Shown here: positions 43,086 through 50,859 of the stretch, one piece after another
How the letters are laid out: every line of letters starts with the position of its first letter
Position numbering within the stretch: the first letter of the stretch is position 1
DNA from: CBDCDJ01 sp965215355
GTDB lineage: Bacteria; Deinococcota; Deinococci; Deinococcales; Trueperaceae
Direction of reading: 5' to 3'
Length of the DNA stretch: 64,000 nucleotides
Assembly: GCA_965215355.1 (NCBI GenBank)
Contig: CBDCDJ010000007.1
Coordinates: forward strand, 3,968,001 to 4,032,000
Position numbers and translations under genes: made by a program
The notes under the pieces: generated by a model
Database searches by the model: none
Told to the model about the DNA's origin: nothing
Seen by the model: only the letters and a program-made list of their open reading frames with translations

Positions 43086-44719
43086 ATGACTCCGGTGCGC
43101 TCGAGCAGGCGGCCGTCGCGCAGCTCGAGCACCCTACTCGCCGCTGCGACGACAACTGGGCGGTGAGCCACGACCAGCACGAGCCGCCGCTCGGCCTCGC
43201 GCTGCAAGGTGGCGACGAGCGCGCGTTCGCTGTTCCCATCCAGGTTGGCGCTCGGCTCGTCCAGCAGCAACACGTCCGGCGCGCTGAGGAGCGCCCGCGC
43301 CACCGCCAAGCGCTGTTTTTGCCCGCCTGAGAGACCGACGCCGTCTTCTTTCAAAACATAGCCCAACTCGCCGACGAGGCCGCGCACCGTTTCAGCTAAA
43401 CCCGTTGCCTCCAGCACCGACCACAAAACCTCGTCCGCAACGTTACGGCCCAGAGAGAGGTTGTCGCGCACGCTGCCGCGCAGCAGGTCCGTACTCTGCG
43501 GGACGTAGCCGACCCGTGTGCGCAACTCCGCTTCAGACAGCGCGGAGAGGGCTTTTCCGTTCAAGTAAATGCTCCCAGCGTCCAGCTCCAGAAAGCCCAG
43601 CAGGAGTTGCAGCAGCGTCGTCTTGCCGCTGCCCGACTCGCCCACGAGCGCGACCAGGCCGCGCGGGGGCAGCTTCAGGGTGATGTCTTGCAAGACGGGA
43701 ACCTCGTGGTAGGCGAAGGTGACGTGGTCAAGCTCGAGCCCGTCCCACCTCGAAGCCGTCTTGGTTAAAGGTATCTTCGCCACCGTCGGCGGCGTGCCGA
43801 GGAGTTCAAACAACCTGCGCCGCGCGGCGCTCGCTTGAACCAAAAGCGCGTAGCCTTTGGGCAACAGCTGTGCCGGGGTCGAAACGAGCAGCACGAGCAC
43901 GAGGTAGGCCGCAACCTCGCCCGTCGTCATCCGGCCCTGCGCGGCGCTGTTCGCCAAGAATGCCACCAGCACAGCGACGGCCGCGAATACCAACACCTGT
44001 GACACGGGTGTCTGGAGTGCCGCCAGCAGGCTGCGCCGCACGTTCGCGCGGCGCGTGGCCCGGTTGGCCGCCTCGAAGCGCTCGGTCATGAACGGCAACG
44101 CTGCGAAAGCGCGCACGACCGCGTGATGCTTCAAGCCTTCTTGCAGGTGTGCCCCGACCGCCTCGGTGCCCTCCTGGGCGCGACCCGTGGTGCGCTCGAG
44201 CCTGCGGCCTAGCCACGCCAACACCCCTACGAGCGGCACGCCGAGGCCCAAGAGCACAAGCGTGGCCGTAGGGTTATAAACGAACAGCACCGCAAAAATG
44301 CCCACCAGGGTCAGCGTTTCGGCGACAAGCGTGCCGAGGCCGAACTGGTAGTAGGTTTCGACATCTTTCAGGTCGGTGAGGATGCGGCTCGCCAGGCCGC
44401 CGCTGGTGCCGGGCAGCGTGTTCGGTTGCCGCTGCAACAGCGCGGTGTATAGCCGCCCCCGCCACGCCGCCGTCACCTGCGCGGCGGCGCTGCCGAGGAG
44501 GGCGTCTTGCGCGAACAGCGCCCCCGCGCCGACGAGCGCCAAACCCGCGCCCGTGGCGAGCAGCCGCGGCCAGGCCGACAGGTCGTGCTGAAAGAGCACC
44601 CGGTCGAACACGGGCGTGACGAACAGCGGCACAAGCGCCACCCGCAGCGCGGCGTTGAACAGCGCCGCCAGCATCCCCCCCAGCGCGAGCGGGCTGCGCG
44701 GCAACAGCAGCGACTTCAC
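43082..44719 (-). CDS. ABC exporter, fused membrane and ATPase domains (MsbA-like)
   Basis: A 545-residue half-transporter. The membrane domain (about 1-300, six helices by eye, with the GLASRILTDLKDVETYY coupling loop) is joined to an ATPase domain with Walker A VGESGSGKTTLLQLL, Q-loop YVPQSTDLLRGSV, signature LSGGQKQRLAVARALL and Walker B DVLLLDEP. It overlaps the LpxB-like gene by 4 bases. In this setting it is a good candidate to flip the lipid A-like glycolipid across the inner membrane, but MsbA cannot be told from other exporters by sequence alone. Confidence 0.85.
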   Translation of the reverse strand: MKSLLLPRSPLALGGMLAALFNAALRVALVPLFVTPVFDRVLFQHDLSAWPRLLATGAGLALVGAGALFAQDALLGSAAAQVTAAWRGRLYTALLQRQPNTLPGTSGGLASRILTDLKDVETYYQFGLGTLVAETLTLVGIFAVLFVYNPTATLVLLGLGVPLVGVLAWLGRRLERTTGRAQEGTEAVGAHLQEGLKHHAVVRAFAALPFMTERFEAANRATRRANVRRSLLAALQTPVSQVLVFAAVAVLVAFLANSAAQGRMTTGEVAAYLVLVLLVSTPAQLLPKGYALLVQASAARRRLFELLGTPPTVAKIPLTKTASRWDGLELDHVTFAYHEVPVLQDITLKLPPRGLVALVGESGSGKTTLLQLLLGFLELDAGSIYLNGKALSALSEAELRTRVGYVPQSTDLLRGSVRDNLSLGRNVADEVLWSVLEATGLAETVRGLVGELGYVLKEDGVGLSGGQKQRLAVARALLSAPDVLLLDEPSANLDGNSERALVATLQREAERRLVLVVAHRPVVVAAASRVLELRDGRLLERTGVI

Positions 44720-45909
44720 GTGAAGTCCCTCAAAATACTTGTCACCAGGCGTTCCGCCGCGCCGGGCTTCGGCATGGTGGCGGCGAGCCGTTCGCGGCGG
44801 CGCTGCAAGTCCTGGGTGTCGTTCAACAACGCAACGGCCCGTTCTGCGACCATCTCCGGGTCAAGCTTGCCCTTCAGCTCGAGCATCAACTCCTCGCCCG
44901 TGAAGCGGTTCGGCAGCGACACCGGTACGTCCAGACCTTCCACGAACAGCTTGACCGCGTAGCGCTTGAGGTACTTGCCCACGCCGGGAAGCAGGCCGAG
45001 CCACTGACCGACGCCCTCCAGGGGGATGACCTCGGGCTTGTTCATGGGCAACAGCACGAGGCTCGGCACCCCGGCCACGCCCAGCTCAAGCGTGTTCGTG
45101 CCGGGAATGGTCAGGGCGAGGTCGGCCGCCCGCATGTGCGCGTAGCGTTCTTGTTCGGGCACGATGCAAACATTAACCCCGCCCGGTGTGATAACGCGGT
45201 TCCCGTCACGGCGGCTCGAGACGCCGCCCAAGACCTCTTTTTGAACTCCGGCAATCCCGTCGCGCACGGTTTCAACCGCGAGCAGCGGACTCACCGGCCA
45301 CGCGAAGCTCGCCCCCGGAAACGCACCCCCCAAGCGGTCGGCTATACCGAGCATAAACGGGATGAGGAGCGATGACATCGCGTCCCGCGTGCCGCTCAGC
45401 AGGACGATGTGGGGCCGTCCGGCGGGCTGCGCCGCGTCGCTTCCCGCGACAGCGTCCGCTACAAGGTTGCCTACGCGCTCGAGCCGTTCGGGGGGTGCGC
45501 CGCGGCGGCGGGCTTTGCGTTCGGCGTCCTCGTCGTGGACGAACAACTTTGTCAAACCCTTGTCCCAGGTGGGAACGAAGCCGTAGCGGTAAACGGGGTA
45601 ATCCAGGGCTCGAGCAAGTTTCAGCGCCATCTTCAAGTTGCCGCCCAGGCTCAGCACGAAGCCCGGTCCAGCGCCTAATCCCTCGGGAACGCGGTTCGTC
45701 GCCAGAAACTTGACGAACTCGCCCGGCGGCACCACCACGTCCGCGCCGAAACCGCGCGCCGTGTCGGCCTCGGCCCCGCTCGAGAACTGGTCGGGGGCGA
45801 TGGCGATAATGACCTTGGCTTCGGGCTGAAGCTGCCGCAAGGTGCGCAACACGGGCTGCGCCCAGGCGTAGAGTTCGCCGGGGCCGTTGGCGACGAGGAG
45901 GGCCTGCAC
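44716..45909 (-). CDS. LpxB-related glycosyltransferase (lipid-A-disaccharide synthase-related)
   Basis: A 397-residue GT-B-like protein. It opens QALLVANGPGELYAWAQPVLRTL, matching the LpxB pattern around GExSGD but with GPGELYAW. It ends with the nucleotide-sugar site ADLALTIPGTNTLELGVAGVPSLVLLPMNK, close to the LpxB SGTATLE region. True LpxB joins UDP-diacylglucosamine and lipid X. This branch is divergent, so it could make a related glycolipid. The GTG start has no visible ribosome site, only a pyrimidine-rich leader. Confidence 0.75.
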   Translation of the reverse strand: MQALLVANGPGELYAWAQPVLRTLRQLQPEAKVIIAIAPDQFSSGAEADTARGFGADVVVPPGEFVKFLATNRVPEGLGAGPGFVLSLGGNLKMALKLARALDYPVYRYGFVPTWDKGLTKLFVHDEDAERKARRRGAPPERLERVGNLVADAVAGSDAAQPAGRPHIVLLSGTRDAMSSLLIPFMLGIADRLGGAFPGASFAWPVSPLLAVETVRDGIAGVQKEVLGGVSSRRDGNRVITPGGVNVCIVPEQERYAHMRAADLALTIPGTNTLELGVAGVPSLVLLPMNKPEVIPLEGVGQWLGLLPGVGKYLKRYAVKLFVEGLDVPVSLPNRFTGEELMLELKGKLDPEMVAERAVALLNDTQDLQRRRERLAATMPKPGAAERLVTSILRDFT

Positions 45910-45944
45910 GGGTCAGGGGCGAGGAGAGAGAAAGGAGAGAGAAA

Positions 45945-46715
45945 TCATACGAAAGAGGATAAACCGCGTTTGGAGGTTTGCTTGAACTCGAGCATCGTCC
46001 GCACGTCGTCGCTCGTCTCGGCCAACGCCTCGAGGGTGGCCCAGTCGCGTTTTCGGAAAGCGCGGACGGCGTGCTCGAGGTTTTCGTAACGCTCGCCAAC
46101 GATGCCGCGCCGCTCCAGCCCCACCCGGTTGAGCCGGTAGTGCCGCGCCGGGTTGCCGCGCGCCAGGCTGAAGGGCAGCACGTCGCGGTTGGCCGCGCTG
46201 CCCGCGCCGAACATCGCGTAGTCGCCGACGCGGCAGAACTGGTGGAGCAGCGCGCCCGCGCCGAGCACCGCATGGTCGCCGACCGCAGCGTGCCCACCGA
46301 GCTGCACGCTCGTCGTCAACACGCAGCCGCGCCCGACCCGGACGTTGTGGGACACGTGCGCGTAACTCATGGCAAGCGTGTCCGCGCCGACCCACGTCTC
46401 CGCGCCCGCGCCGGTCGCGCGGTGAACCGTGGCGAACTCGCGCAGCACCACGTTCGCCTCCAGCACGGCGAGACTCGGCTCGCCCCGGAACGAACCATCC
46501 ATCGGCTCGCCGCCGACCACGGCGTAGGGTCCCAAACGGCAACCCGGCCCGACGCGGCTGCCCGCGTGGAGCACCGTGCCCACCAGCAACTCGGTTCCGT
46601 CTTCGACCACGACGTCGCCTTCGACCACCACGTTCGGCCCGACCCGCACCGTGTCGGCGAGTTGCGCCCTCGAGTGCACCGAGGCGCTGGCGTGGACGTG
46701 GGGCAAAACCGGCAC
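45945..46715 (-). CDS. lpxA: UDP-N-acetylglucosamine acyltransferase
   Basis: About 256 residues of left-handed beta-helix hexapeptide repeats (VHASASVHSRAQLADTVRVGPN and onward). LpxA marks are the extension EPMDGSFRGEP near residue 75, VLREFATVHRATG, SYAHVSHNVRVGRGC with the catalytic-type His, QFCRVGDYAMFGAGSAANRDVLPF, and the C-terminal helices (YRLNRVGLERRG). It attaches a 3-hydroxyacyl chain to UDP-GlcNAc, the first step of lipid A synthesis. The start may be the GTG at 46715 or the TTG at 46727. The latter overlaps fabZ. Confidence 0.88.
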   Translation of the reverse strand: MPVLPHVHASASVHSRAQLADTVRVGPNVVVEGDVVVEDGTELLVGTVLHAGSRVGPGCRLGPYAVVGGEPMDGSFRGEPSLAVLEANVVLREFATVHRATGAGAETWVGADTLAMSYAHVSHNVRVGRGCVLTTSVQLGGHAAVGDHAVLGAGALLHQFCRVGDYAMFGAGSAANRDVLPFSLARGNPARHYRLNRVGLERRGIVGERYENLEHAVRAFRKRDWATLEALAETSDDVRTMLEFKQTSKRGLSSFV

Positions 46716-46716
46716 G

Positions 46717-47151
46717 CTACTCAGCAAAGACGAACGCCAGCTGCGCTTCGGCGGCGAGTTCGTCGCCGACCAGGGCCTTGGTCGCCACTTTGTACAACCT
46801 GCGCCGGTAGAGCAGGATGTCGCCGGTTAAGCGCAGGCGATCACCCGGCACCACTTTTCGGGTGAACTTCGCGGCGTCGATGCCGACGAAGTAGCCGACG
46901 CGCTTGTCGAACTCACCCTCGCGCACCGCCAAACCCACGGCGGCGGCTTGGGCTAAGGCCTCGAGAATCAACACGCCCGGCATGACGGGTTCTTCGGGAA
47001 AGTGGCCCTGAAAGAAGGGCTCGTTGAAGCTCACGTTTTTGACGCACTCGAAACTGTCGCCGTGTTGCGACACAAAGGCGTCCACCATCAAAAACGGGTA
47101 GCGGTGCGGCAACAGCGTGCGAATGTCGACGGTTCGGGGTTGGGTCGTCAT
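46717..47151 (-). CDS. fabZ: 3-hydroxyacyl-ACP dehydratase FabZ
   Basis: A 144-residue hot-dog fold protein: DIRTLLPHRYPFLMVDA, the catalytic His in FQGHFPEEPVMPGVLILEALAQ (Glu in the same helix), and FVGIDAAKFTRKVVPGDRLRL. It is commonly linked to lpxA because both use 3-hydroxyacyl-ACP. It touches lpxA here. Confidence 0.93.
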   Translation of the reverse strand: MTTQPRTVDIRTLLPHRYPFLMVDAFVSQHGDSFECVKNVSFNEPFFQGHFPEEPVMPGVLILEALAQAAAVGLAVREGEFDKRVGYFVGIDAAKFTRKVVPGDRLRLTGDILLYRRRLYKVATKALVGDELAAEAQLAFVFAE

Positions 47152-47223
47152 GGGAGCCAGTCTAGCATTCGGGCTGGGCGGGTCAGGACGCTAACCTTCG
47201 CTGCGCTCTCTTATGTGCAGCGG

Positions 47224-47556
47224 CTAGGGCAAAAGCGTTCTGAATTTCTTCAGTACCTCTTCCGTGACTTTGGCGGGCAGTTGGGTGATGAGGTCGGCTT
47301 TGCGAACCTGCCAATCCAAACTTTTGACCTGGTCTGACAGGATGACGCCTGAGACTTTTTCACCTTCGGGTATAGCGACCTCGAAGGGATAGCCTTTGAC
47401 CTGGTTGGTAATCGGGCAAAAAAGGGCCAACCGAACCTTACGGTTGTACGAGGAAGGTGACAAAACCAGAGCTGGACGTCTGCCTGCTTGTTCGTGACCT
47501 GCTTGAGGGTTGAAGTCAATCCAGACGGCGTCACCCCGGTCGGGAACATAAGCCAC
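47224..47556 (-). CDS. mazF: MazF endoribonuclease toxin
   Basis: A 110-residue MazF: RGDAVWIDFNPQAGHEQAGRRPALVLS, ALFCPITNQVKGYPFEV and GVILSDQVKSLDWQ. Its GTG start is 3 bases after the mazE stop. It is close in sequence to the other MazF in the window (23.3 kb) but has a different partner type. Confidence 0.92.
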   Translation of the reverse strand: MAYVPDRGDAVWIDFNPQAGHEQAGRRPALVLSPSSYNRKVRLALFCPITNQVKGYPFEVAIPEGEKVSGVILSDQVKSLDWQVRKADLITQLPAKVTEEVLKKFRTLLP

Positions 47557-47559
47557 CTA

Positions 47560-47802
47560 TCACCAAGCCTCGTTTCCGACCGAGACGCCTGTGTCTACTT
47601 CGGTGTGGATGTTGTCCTCGGTAATACCTTCAAGCAACGCTTGAAGAGAGTAGTTGGGCTCGACAACGGGGGTAACGACCAGTTTGCCCCCTACCAGGCT
47701 CAAGTCGACCTCGGTGTCGGGCTCGAGTGAGGTCTCGGCAGCAAACGACTTGGGAATACGCAGGGCCAAACTGTTACCCCACTTTTGAACCTTGGTTTTC
47801 AT
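47560..47802 (-). CDS. mazE: MazE antitoxin (AbrB-type)
   Basis: An 80-residue protein with the MazE/AbrB swapped-hairpin fold (KTKVQKWGNSLALRIPKSFA) and an acidic toxin-binding tail (LEGITEDNIHTEVDTG). It pairs with the mazF gene 3 bases downstream. The ATG follows CTGGAGG. Confidence 0.92.
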   Translation of the reverse strand: MKTKVQKWGNSLALRIPKSFAAETSLEPDTEVDLSLVGGKLVVTPVVEPNYSLQALLEGITEDNIHTEVDTGVSVGNEAW

Positions 47803-47828
47803 GACACCTCCAGGTAGTAGCTACAATG

Positions 47829-47836
47829 AGTATACT
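47829..47836. promoter_or_regulatory. Self-complementary -10 box between mazE and the XRE gene
   Basis: AGTATACT reads as a TATACT -10 box on both strands. It lies 27 bases from the mazE start and 55 bases from the XRE gene start, so it could serve divergent, mutually exclusive transcription. Confidence 0.4.
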
Positions 47837-47890
47837 ATTTTGGCGTGGCTGCTGCCCAAAGGCTCAAGATTGGCAGTCAGGAGTAGAACT

Positions 47891-48232
47891 GTGGACAAAG
47901 TGAAGCGTGAGCAATTGGAAGCGAGAGGCTGGAAAGTGGGTACAGCGGCGGAGTTCTTGGAATTGACGCCGGAGGAGTCGGCGTTGGTCGAAATCAAGCT
48001 GGCGCTCAGCCGCACGTTACGTCAACGCCGCCAAGGGCAAATGACGCAAGCGGAATTGGCCGAGAAGATTCACTCGAGCCAGCCCCGCATCGCCAAAGCG
48101 GAAAACGGCGACCGTTCGGTGTCTATTGAACTCCTCATCCAGGCGATTCTGGCGACGGGTGCGACGACGCAGGAGATTGGCGAGATGATTTCGGGTGCTG
48201 AAGCTTTTGCCGAGTTGCCTACATCTGCTTAA
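47891..48232 (+). CDS. XRE-family helix-turn-helix regulator
   Basis: A 113-residue protein from a GTG at 47891 that follows CAGGAG. The first part (KREQLEARGWKVGTAAEFLELTPEESALVEIKLAL) is the conserved leader of antitoxin-type XRE proteins. The HTH is RRQGQMTQAELAEKIHSSQPRIAKAENGDRSVS. Such proteins are usually partners of RelE/HigB-like toxins, but no toxin gene is adjacent. It is divergent from mazEF. Confidence 0.75.
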   Translation: MDKVKREQLEARGWKVGTAAEFLELTPEESALVEIKLALSRTLRQRRQGQMTQAELAEKIHSSQPRIAKAENGDRSVSIELLIQAILATGATTQEIGEMISGAEAFAELPTSA

Positions 48233-48245
48233 CGACCCAAGCTCA

Positions 48246-48336
48246 GAGGCGCTGAATAATTTACGGTCAAGATTGACAGGGTTTAAGTCCTTTCTACGTT
48301 TTGAACAGGCCGATTCAGCGTCCCTGGCAGCGCCTC
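48246..48336. repeat. Inverted repeat between the XRE gene and the sulfotransferase gene
   Basis: GAGGCGCTG (48246-48254) is the exact complement of CAGCGCCTC (48328-48336), and GCTGAAT (48251-48257) is the complement of ATTCAGC (48313-48319). The alternative pairings make a long cruciform in the space between two convergent genes. Confidence 0.6.
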
Positions 48337-48337
48337 G

Positions 48338-49072
48338 TTACGTGGATTGACTCTGAAGCTGCTTCGTAAATCGCTCTAGCCATGAGACGGTTACTTCGTC
48401 GGCCAATCGCTGATTAGGTGCTTCTAAACGTTTATAGGCAGGCAACTCTACTTGTAAAAACTCGAGCACTTTTTTGGTAGAACTTACAGGGTCAGCACTC
48501 AGTTCTTCGTAACTTATCGTCACAGGGTTGACATCGACCTTTTGAAACCAGGCCTTCCATGCCGAGTTTTGTTGTTCAAGCCTCTCAACCCGTGAGTTTA
48601 TGGCATCAAAGTCAAACACAGGCTGTTGTTTAGGCTCTTGACCTTCTACGGTATGCCAGTAGCCCGTCTTCTCTGCGCGGTAGAGCGAGATAGCTTGCGC
48701 AATCACATCATTGCGGGAAAGGTAAATAAACTTAAGCTGTCCAAAAGCTTTTTCAAGTAGCGCCAGGTCGTTGCTGGCAATGTTTGGATAAAGCTCACCT
48801 AGTTCTGATGTGATTTCTTTAAGCGTTTCCCACATGATGCGAATTGCAATCACGCCGTTTTCTGTACCTGCCGCCGCCCGTGCTGCAATCAAGTAATCGG
48901 TAAAGCGATAGGTGCCGCCAGAATCAAGAATGCGCCAACCTTCAGCCCAGGAGACCATGTCTTGACTTCGGAAGTAGGAATGAGGTCTGCCTGCCACTTC
49001 TGTTGATGTCAGATACTGGCACAGCAATGTACTACCTGTTCTTGGTGTTGCACAAATTAAGTAGTTAGGCAA
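48338..49072 (-). CDS. Stf0-type sulfotransferase
   Basis: A 244-residue protein. The PAPS 5'-phosphosulfate loop is at the N-terminus (LICATPRTGSTLLCQYL), and the 3'-phosphate site is in KFIYLSRNDVIAQAISLYRA, as in Stf0 (trehalose 2-sulfotransferase of mycobacteria). The start appears to be TTG after GAAGGA. The gene is clearly AT-richer than the lpx genes on both sides, so it is probably acquired. It could sulfate a sugar of the surface glycolipid, which is inferred from position alone. Confidence 0.8.
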   Translation of the reverse strand: MPNYLICATPRTGSTLLCQYLTSTEVAGRPHSYFRSQDMVSWAEGWRILDSGGTYRFTDYLIAARAAAGTENGVIAIRIMWETLKEITSELGELYPNIASNDLALLEKAFGQLKFIYLSRNDVIAQAISLYRAEKTGYWHTVEGQEPKQQPVFDFDAINSRVERLEQQNSAWKAWFQKVDVNPVTISYEELSADPVSSTKKVLEFLQVELPAYKRLEAPNQRLADEVTVSWLERFTKQLQSQST

Positions 49073-49117
49073 GTGATTCCTTCGCTTTATCCATCTAGCC
49101 AGCCACCCTCGAGCCCC

Positions 49118-50083
49118 TCACACCAAATGCGGCGTCCGCGTAACTTCCAACTCTTGGATAAGCTGCGTCGCCAAACTGAGCGAGCGCAGGTCGTCTTCGG
49201 GGGTGCCCACCGGCGGCGCGCCCAAACGGATGCGGGCGAGGAAGTGCTCGAGTTCTTTGCGGAGCGGGTTGTCCTCGTAAACGCTGCGCACGTCTACTTG
49301 CACGTGGCCGTTGCCGGTCGCGTCGTAGAGCGGCTTGTAGACGGCCATCTCGGTGTGCGGTTCCTTGGCGAAGTCTAAGCGCAGCGTTTGCTCGGCCTCG
49401 GCGACGACGAGGGTGCGCTCGGCGTCGGGGGCGACGCGGCTCGCCAAAAAGCGGGCGATGCAGCCGTTTTCAAAGACAATCTGCGCCGCCGCCACGTCCT
49501 CGAAAGGGCTGCCGTTCAGGACGTGCCCCGACACGCTGACGCTTTTGACCCCGCTGCTCACCAAGCTCAGCACGATGTCGATGTCGTGAATCATCAGGTC
49601 CAAAATGACGCCCGCGTCTTTGATGCGGGCGTAAGGGGTGAGCCGGCGAGCTTCGATGAGGTAGGGCCGCTTGGACTGTTCTTTGAGCAGGTCGACCGCC
49701 TTGTAAAACCGGGTGATGTGCCCGACCTGCAACACCCGGTTGCGCTCGCGGCTCAACTTAATGAGGGCTTTAGCCTGGAACAGGTCGGTGGCGACCGGCT
49801 TTTCGACGAGGACGTGGACGCCCGCCTCCAAAAAACGCTTGCTCAACCGGTAGTGCAGACTCGTCGGGGCGGCGATGCTCACCGCGTCGACATGACCGTG
49901 ACGCAGCAGCGTTTCAGCGTCGGGATAGGTGGCGACGGCGTAGCGGTCGCTCAGCTCACGGCGCTGCGCGGCATTGGGGTCGACGGCGGCGACGAGGTCG
50001 ACGTGCGGCAGCGCGGCGTAGATGTTGGCGTGGTGCTTGCCCATCACGCCCGCTCCGACGACGGCGACTTTGAGGCGTTTCAC
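49118..50083 (-). CDS. Gfo/Idh/MocA-family oxidoreductase in the lpx cluster
   Basis: A 321-residue protein. The NAD(P) fold is VAVVGAGVMGKHHANIY. The family EKP motif is in HVLVEKPVATD (about 95), and the second domain has DLMIHDIDIVLSLV with the catalytic-type His. It overlaps the lpxC stop by 4 bases. Members next to lpxA in other phyla include GnnA, which oxidises the 3-OH of UDP-GlcNAc so that an amino group can be added. The GnnB partner is not in the window, so the role is open. Confidence 0.8.
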   Translation of the reverse strand: MKRLKVAVVGAGVMGKHHANIYAALPHVDLVAAVDPNAAQRRELSDRYAVATYPDAETLLRHGHVDAVSIAAPTSLHYRLSKRFLEAGVHVLVEKPVATDLFQAKALIKLSRERNRVLQVGHITRFYKAVDLLKEQSKRPYLIEARRLTPYARIKDAGVILDLMIHDIDIVLSLVSSGVKSVSVSGHVLNGSPFEDVAAAQIVFENGCIARFLASRVAPDAERTLVVAEAEQTLRLDFAKEPHTEMAVYKPLYDATGNGHVQVDVRSVYEDNPLRKELEHFLARIRLGAPPVGTPEDDLRSLSLATQLIQELEVTRTPHLV

Positions 50084-50859
50084 GGTGCGCTTTCCGGCTC
50101 GGCGAGAGCGGCTTGCAGGTGCCGCGCGAAAGCGACGTGGCTGTGGTGGGACCCTTTGACAACGCAGAGTCTGCCGTGGAGCGGTCGGCCTAGCAAGAAC
50201 ATATCCCCCAACAGGTCTAAGGCTTTGTGTCTGACGGGCTCGTCCGGGCTCCTCAAGGGCGCGAGCGGGCCTTCATCTCCGTAGACGATAGCATTTTCCA
50301 GCGTCGCGTGCGCGATGAGCCCGGCCCGGCGCAGGTTCTCGAAGTCGCGCAAAAACCCGAAGGTGCGGGCGTCGAGGAGTTCGGGGTAGCGTTCGGGGCC
50401 GCCTTGCCAGCTTTGGTGCCGAAGCGCTGGGTGGTCGTAGCCGACCTCGACGTGCAGCGAAGGTTCGCCCGGCGACGCCTCTAGGCGGCTGCCCTTTAGC
50501 TCGAGCCCCACCTCCTCACCAATCTCGAAGGGCGCGGGCGGCGCGGGCGGCGGGCCGAGGGCGTCGAGTTCGGCCGTCCACGGCGCGCTCGAGCCGTCCA
50601 AAATCGGCAATTCGGCGGCGCTCGCCTCGATGACGAGGCCCTGCCACCAGCCGCGCACGTGGAGCGCAGCCAGCAGGTGTTCGACCAGCGTGATGCGTTC
50701 TCCCTCTGTTTCCAGCGTCGTGCTGCGCCGCGTGTCGGTCACGTTGTCCAAACGAGCTTCGATGCTCGTTCCGTTGCGAACAAAGCGTACCGGCCCTTCT
50801 TCGACGTGAAACCGCACCTCACAAAAAACGCCGCTGTGCAGCGCGCGGCCGCTAACCAT
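50080..50859 (-). CDS. lpxC: UDP-3-O-acyl-N-acetylglucosamine deacetylase
   Basis: A 259-residue LpxC, shorter than the usual 300. The zinc site and catalysis are visible: Glu-His in TLVEHLLAALH, the HKxLDxxGD motif in RHKALDLLGDMFLLG (His and Asp ligands) and GSHHSHVAFARHL (catalytic His). LPILDGSSAPW is also typical. This is the committed step of lipid A synthesis. The start overlaps lpxD by 8 bases and the stop overlaps the oxidoreductase start. Confidence 0.9.
   Translation of the reverse strand: MVSGRALHSGVFCEVRFHVEEGPVRFVRNGTSIEARLDNVTDTRRSTTLETEGERITLVEHLLAALHVRGWWQGLVIEASAAELPILDGSSAPWTAELDALGPPPAPPAPFEIGEEVGLELKGSRLEASPGEPSLHVEVGYDHPALRHQSWQGGPERYPELLDARTFGFLRDFENLRRAGLIAHATLENAIVYGDEGPLAPLRSPDEPVRHKALDLLGDMFLLGRPLHGRLCVVKGSHHSHVAFARHLQAALAEPESAP

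Noticed and set aside
45921..45947. GA-rich tract before the LpxB-like gene as a special element
   Set aside because: It is a 27-base purine run with no mirror symmetry strong enough to support a structural claim. It only means that the gene lacks a normal ribosome site.
48227..48340. Possible integron attC site after the XRE gene
   Set aside because: There is an RYYYAAC-like GCTTAAC and complementary inner arms, but the spacing between boxes is too long, the right core reads GTTACGT and not GTTRRRY, and no integrase or cassette array is seen.
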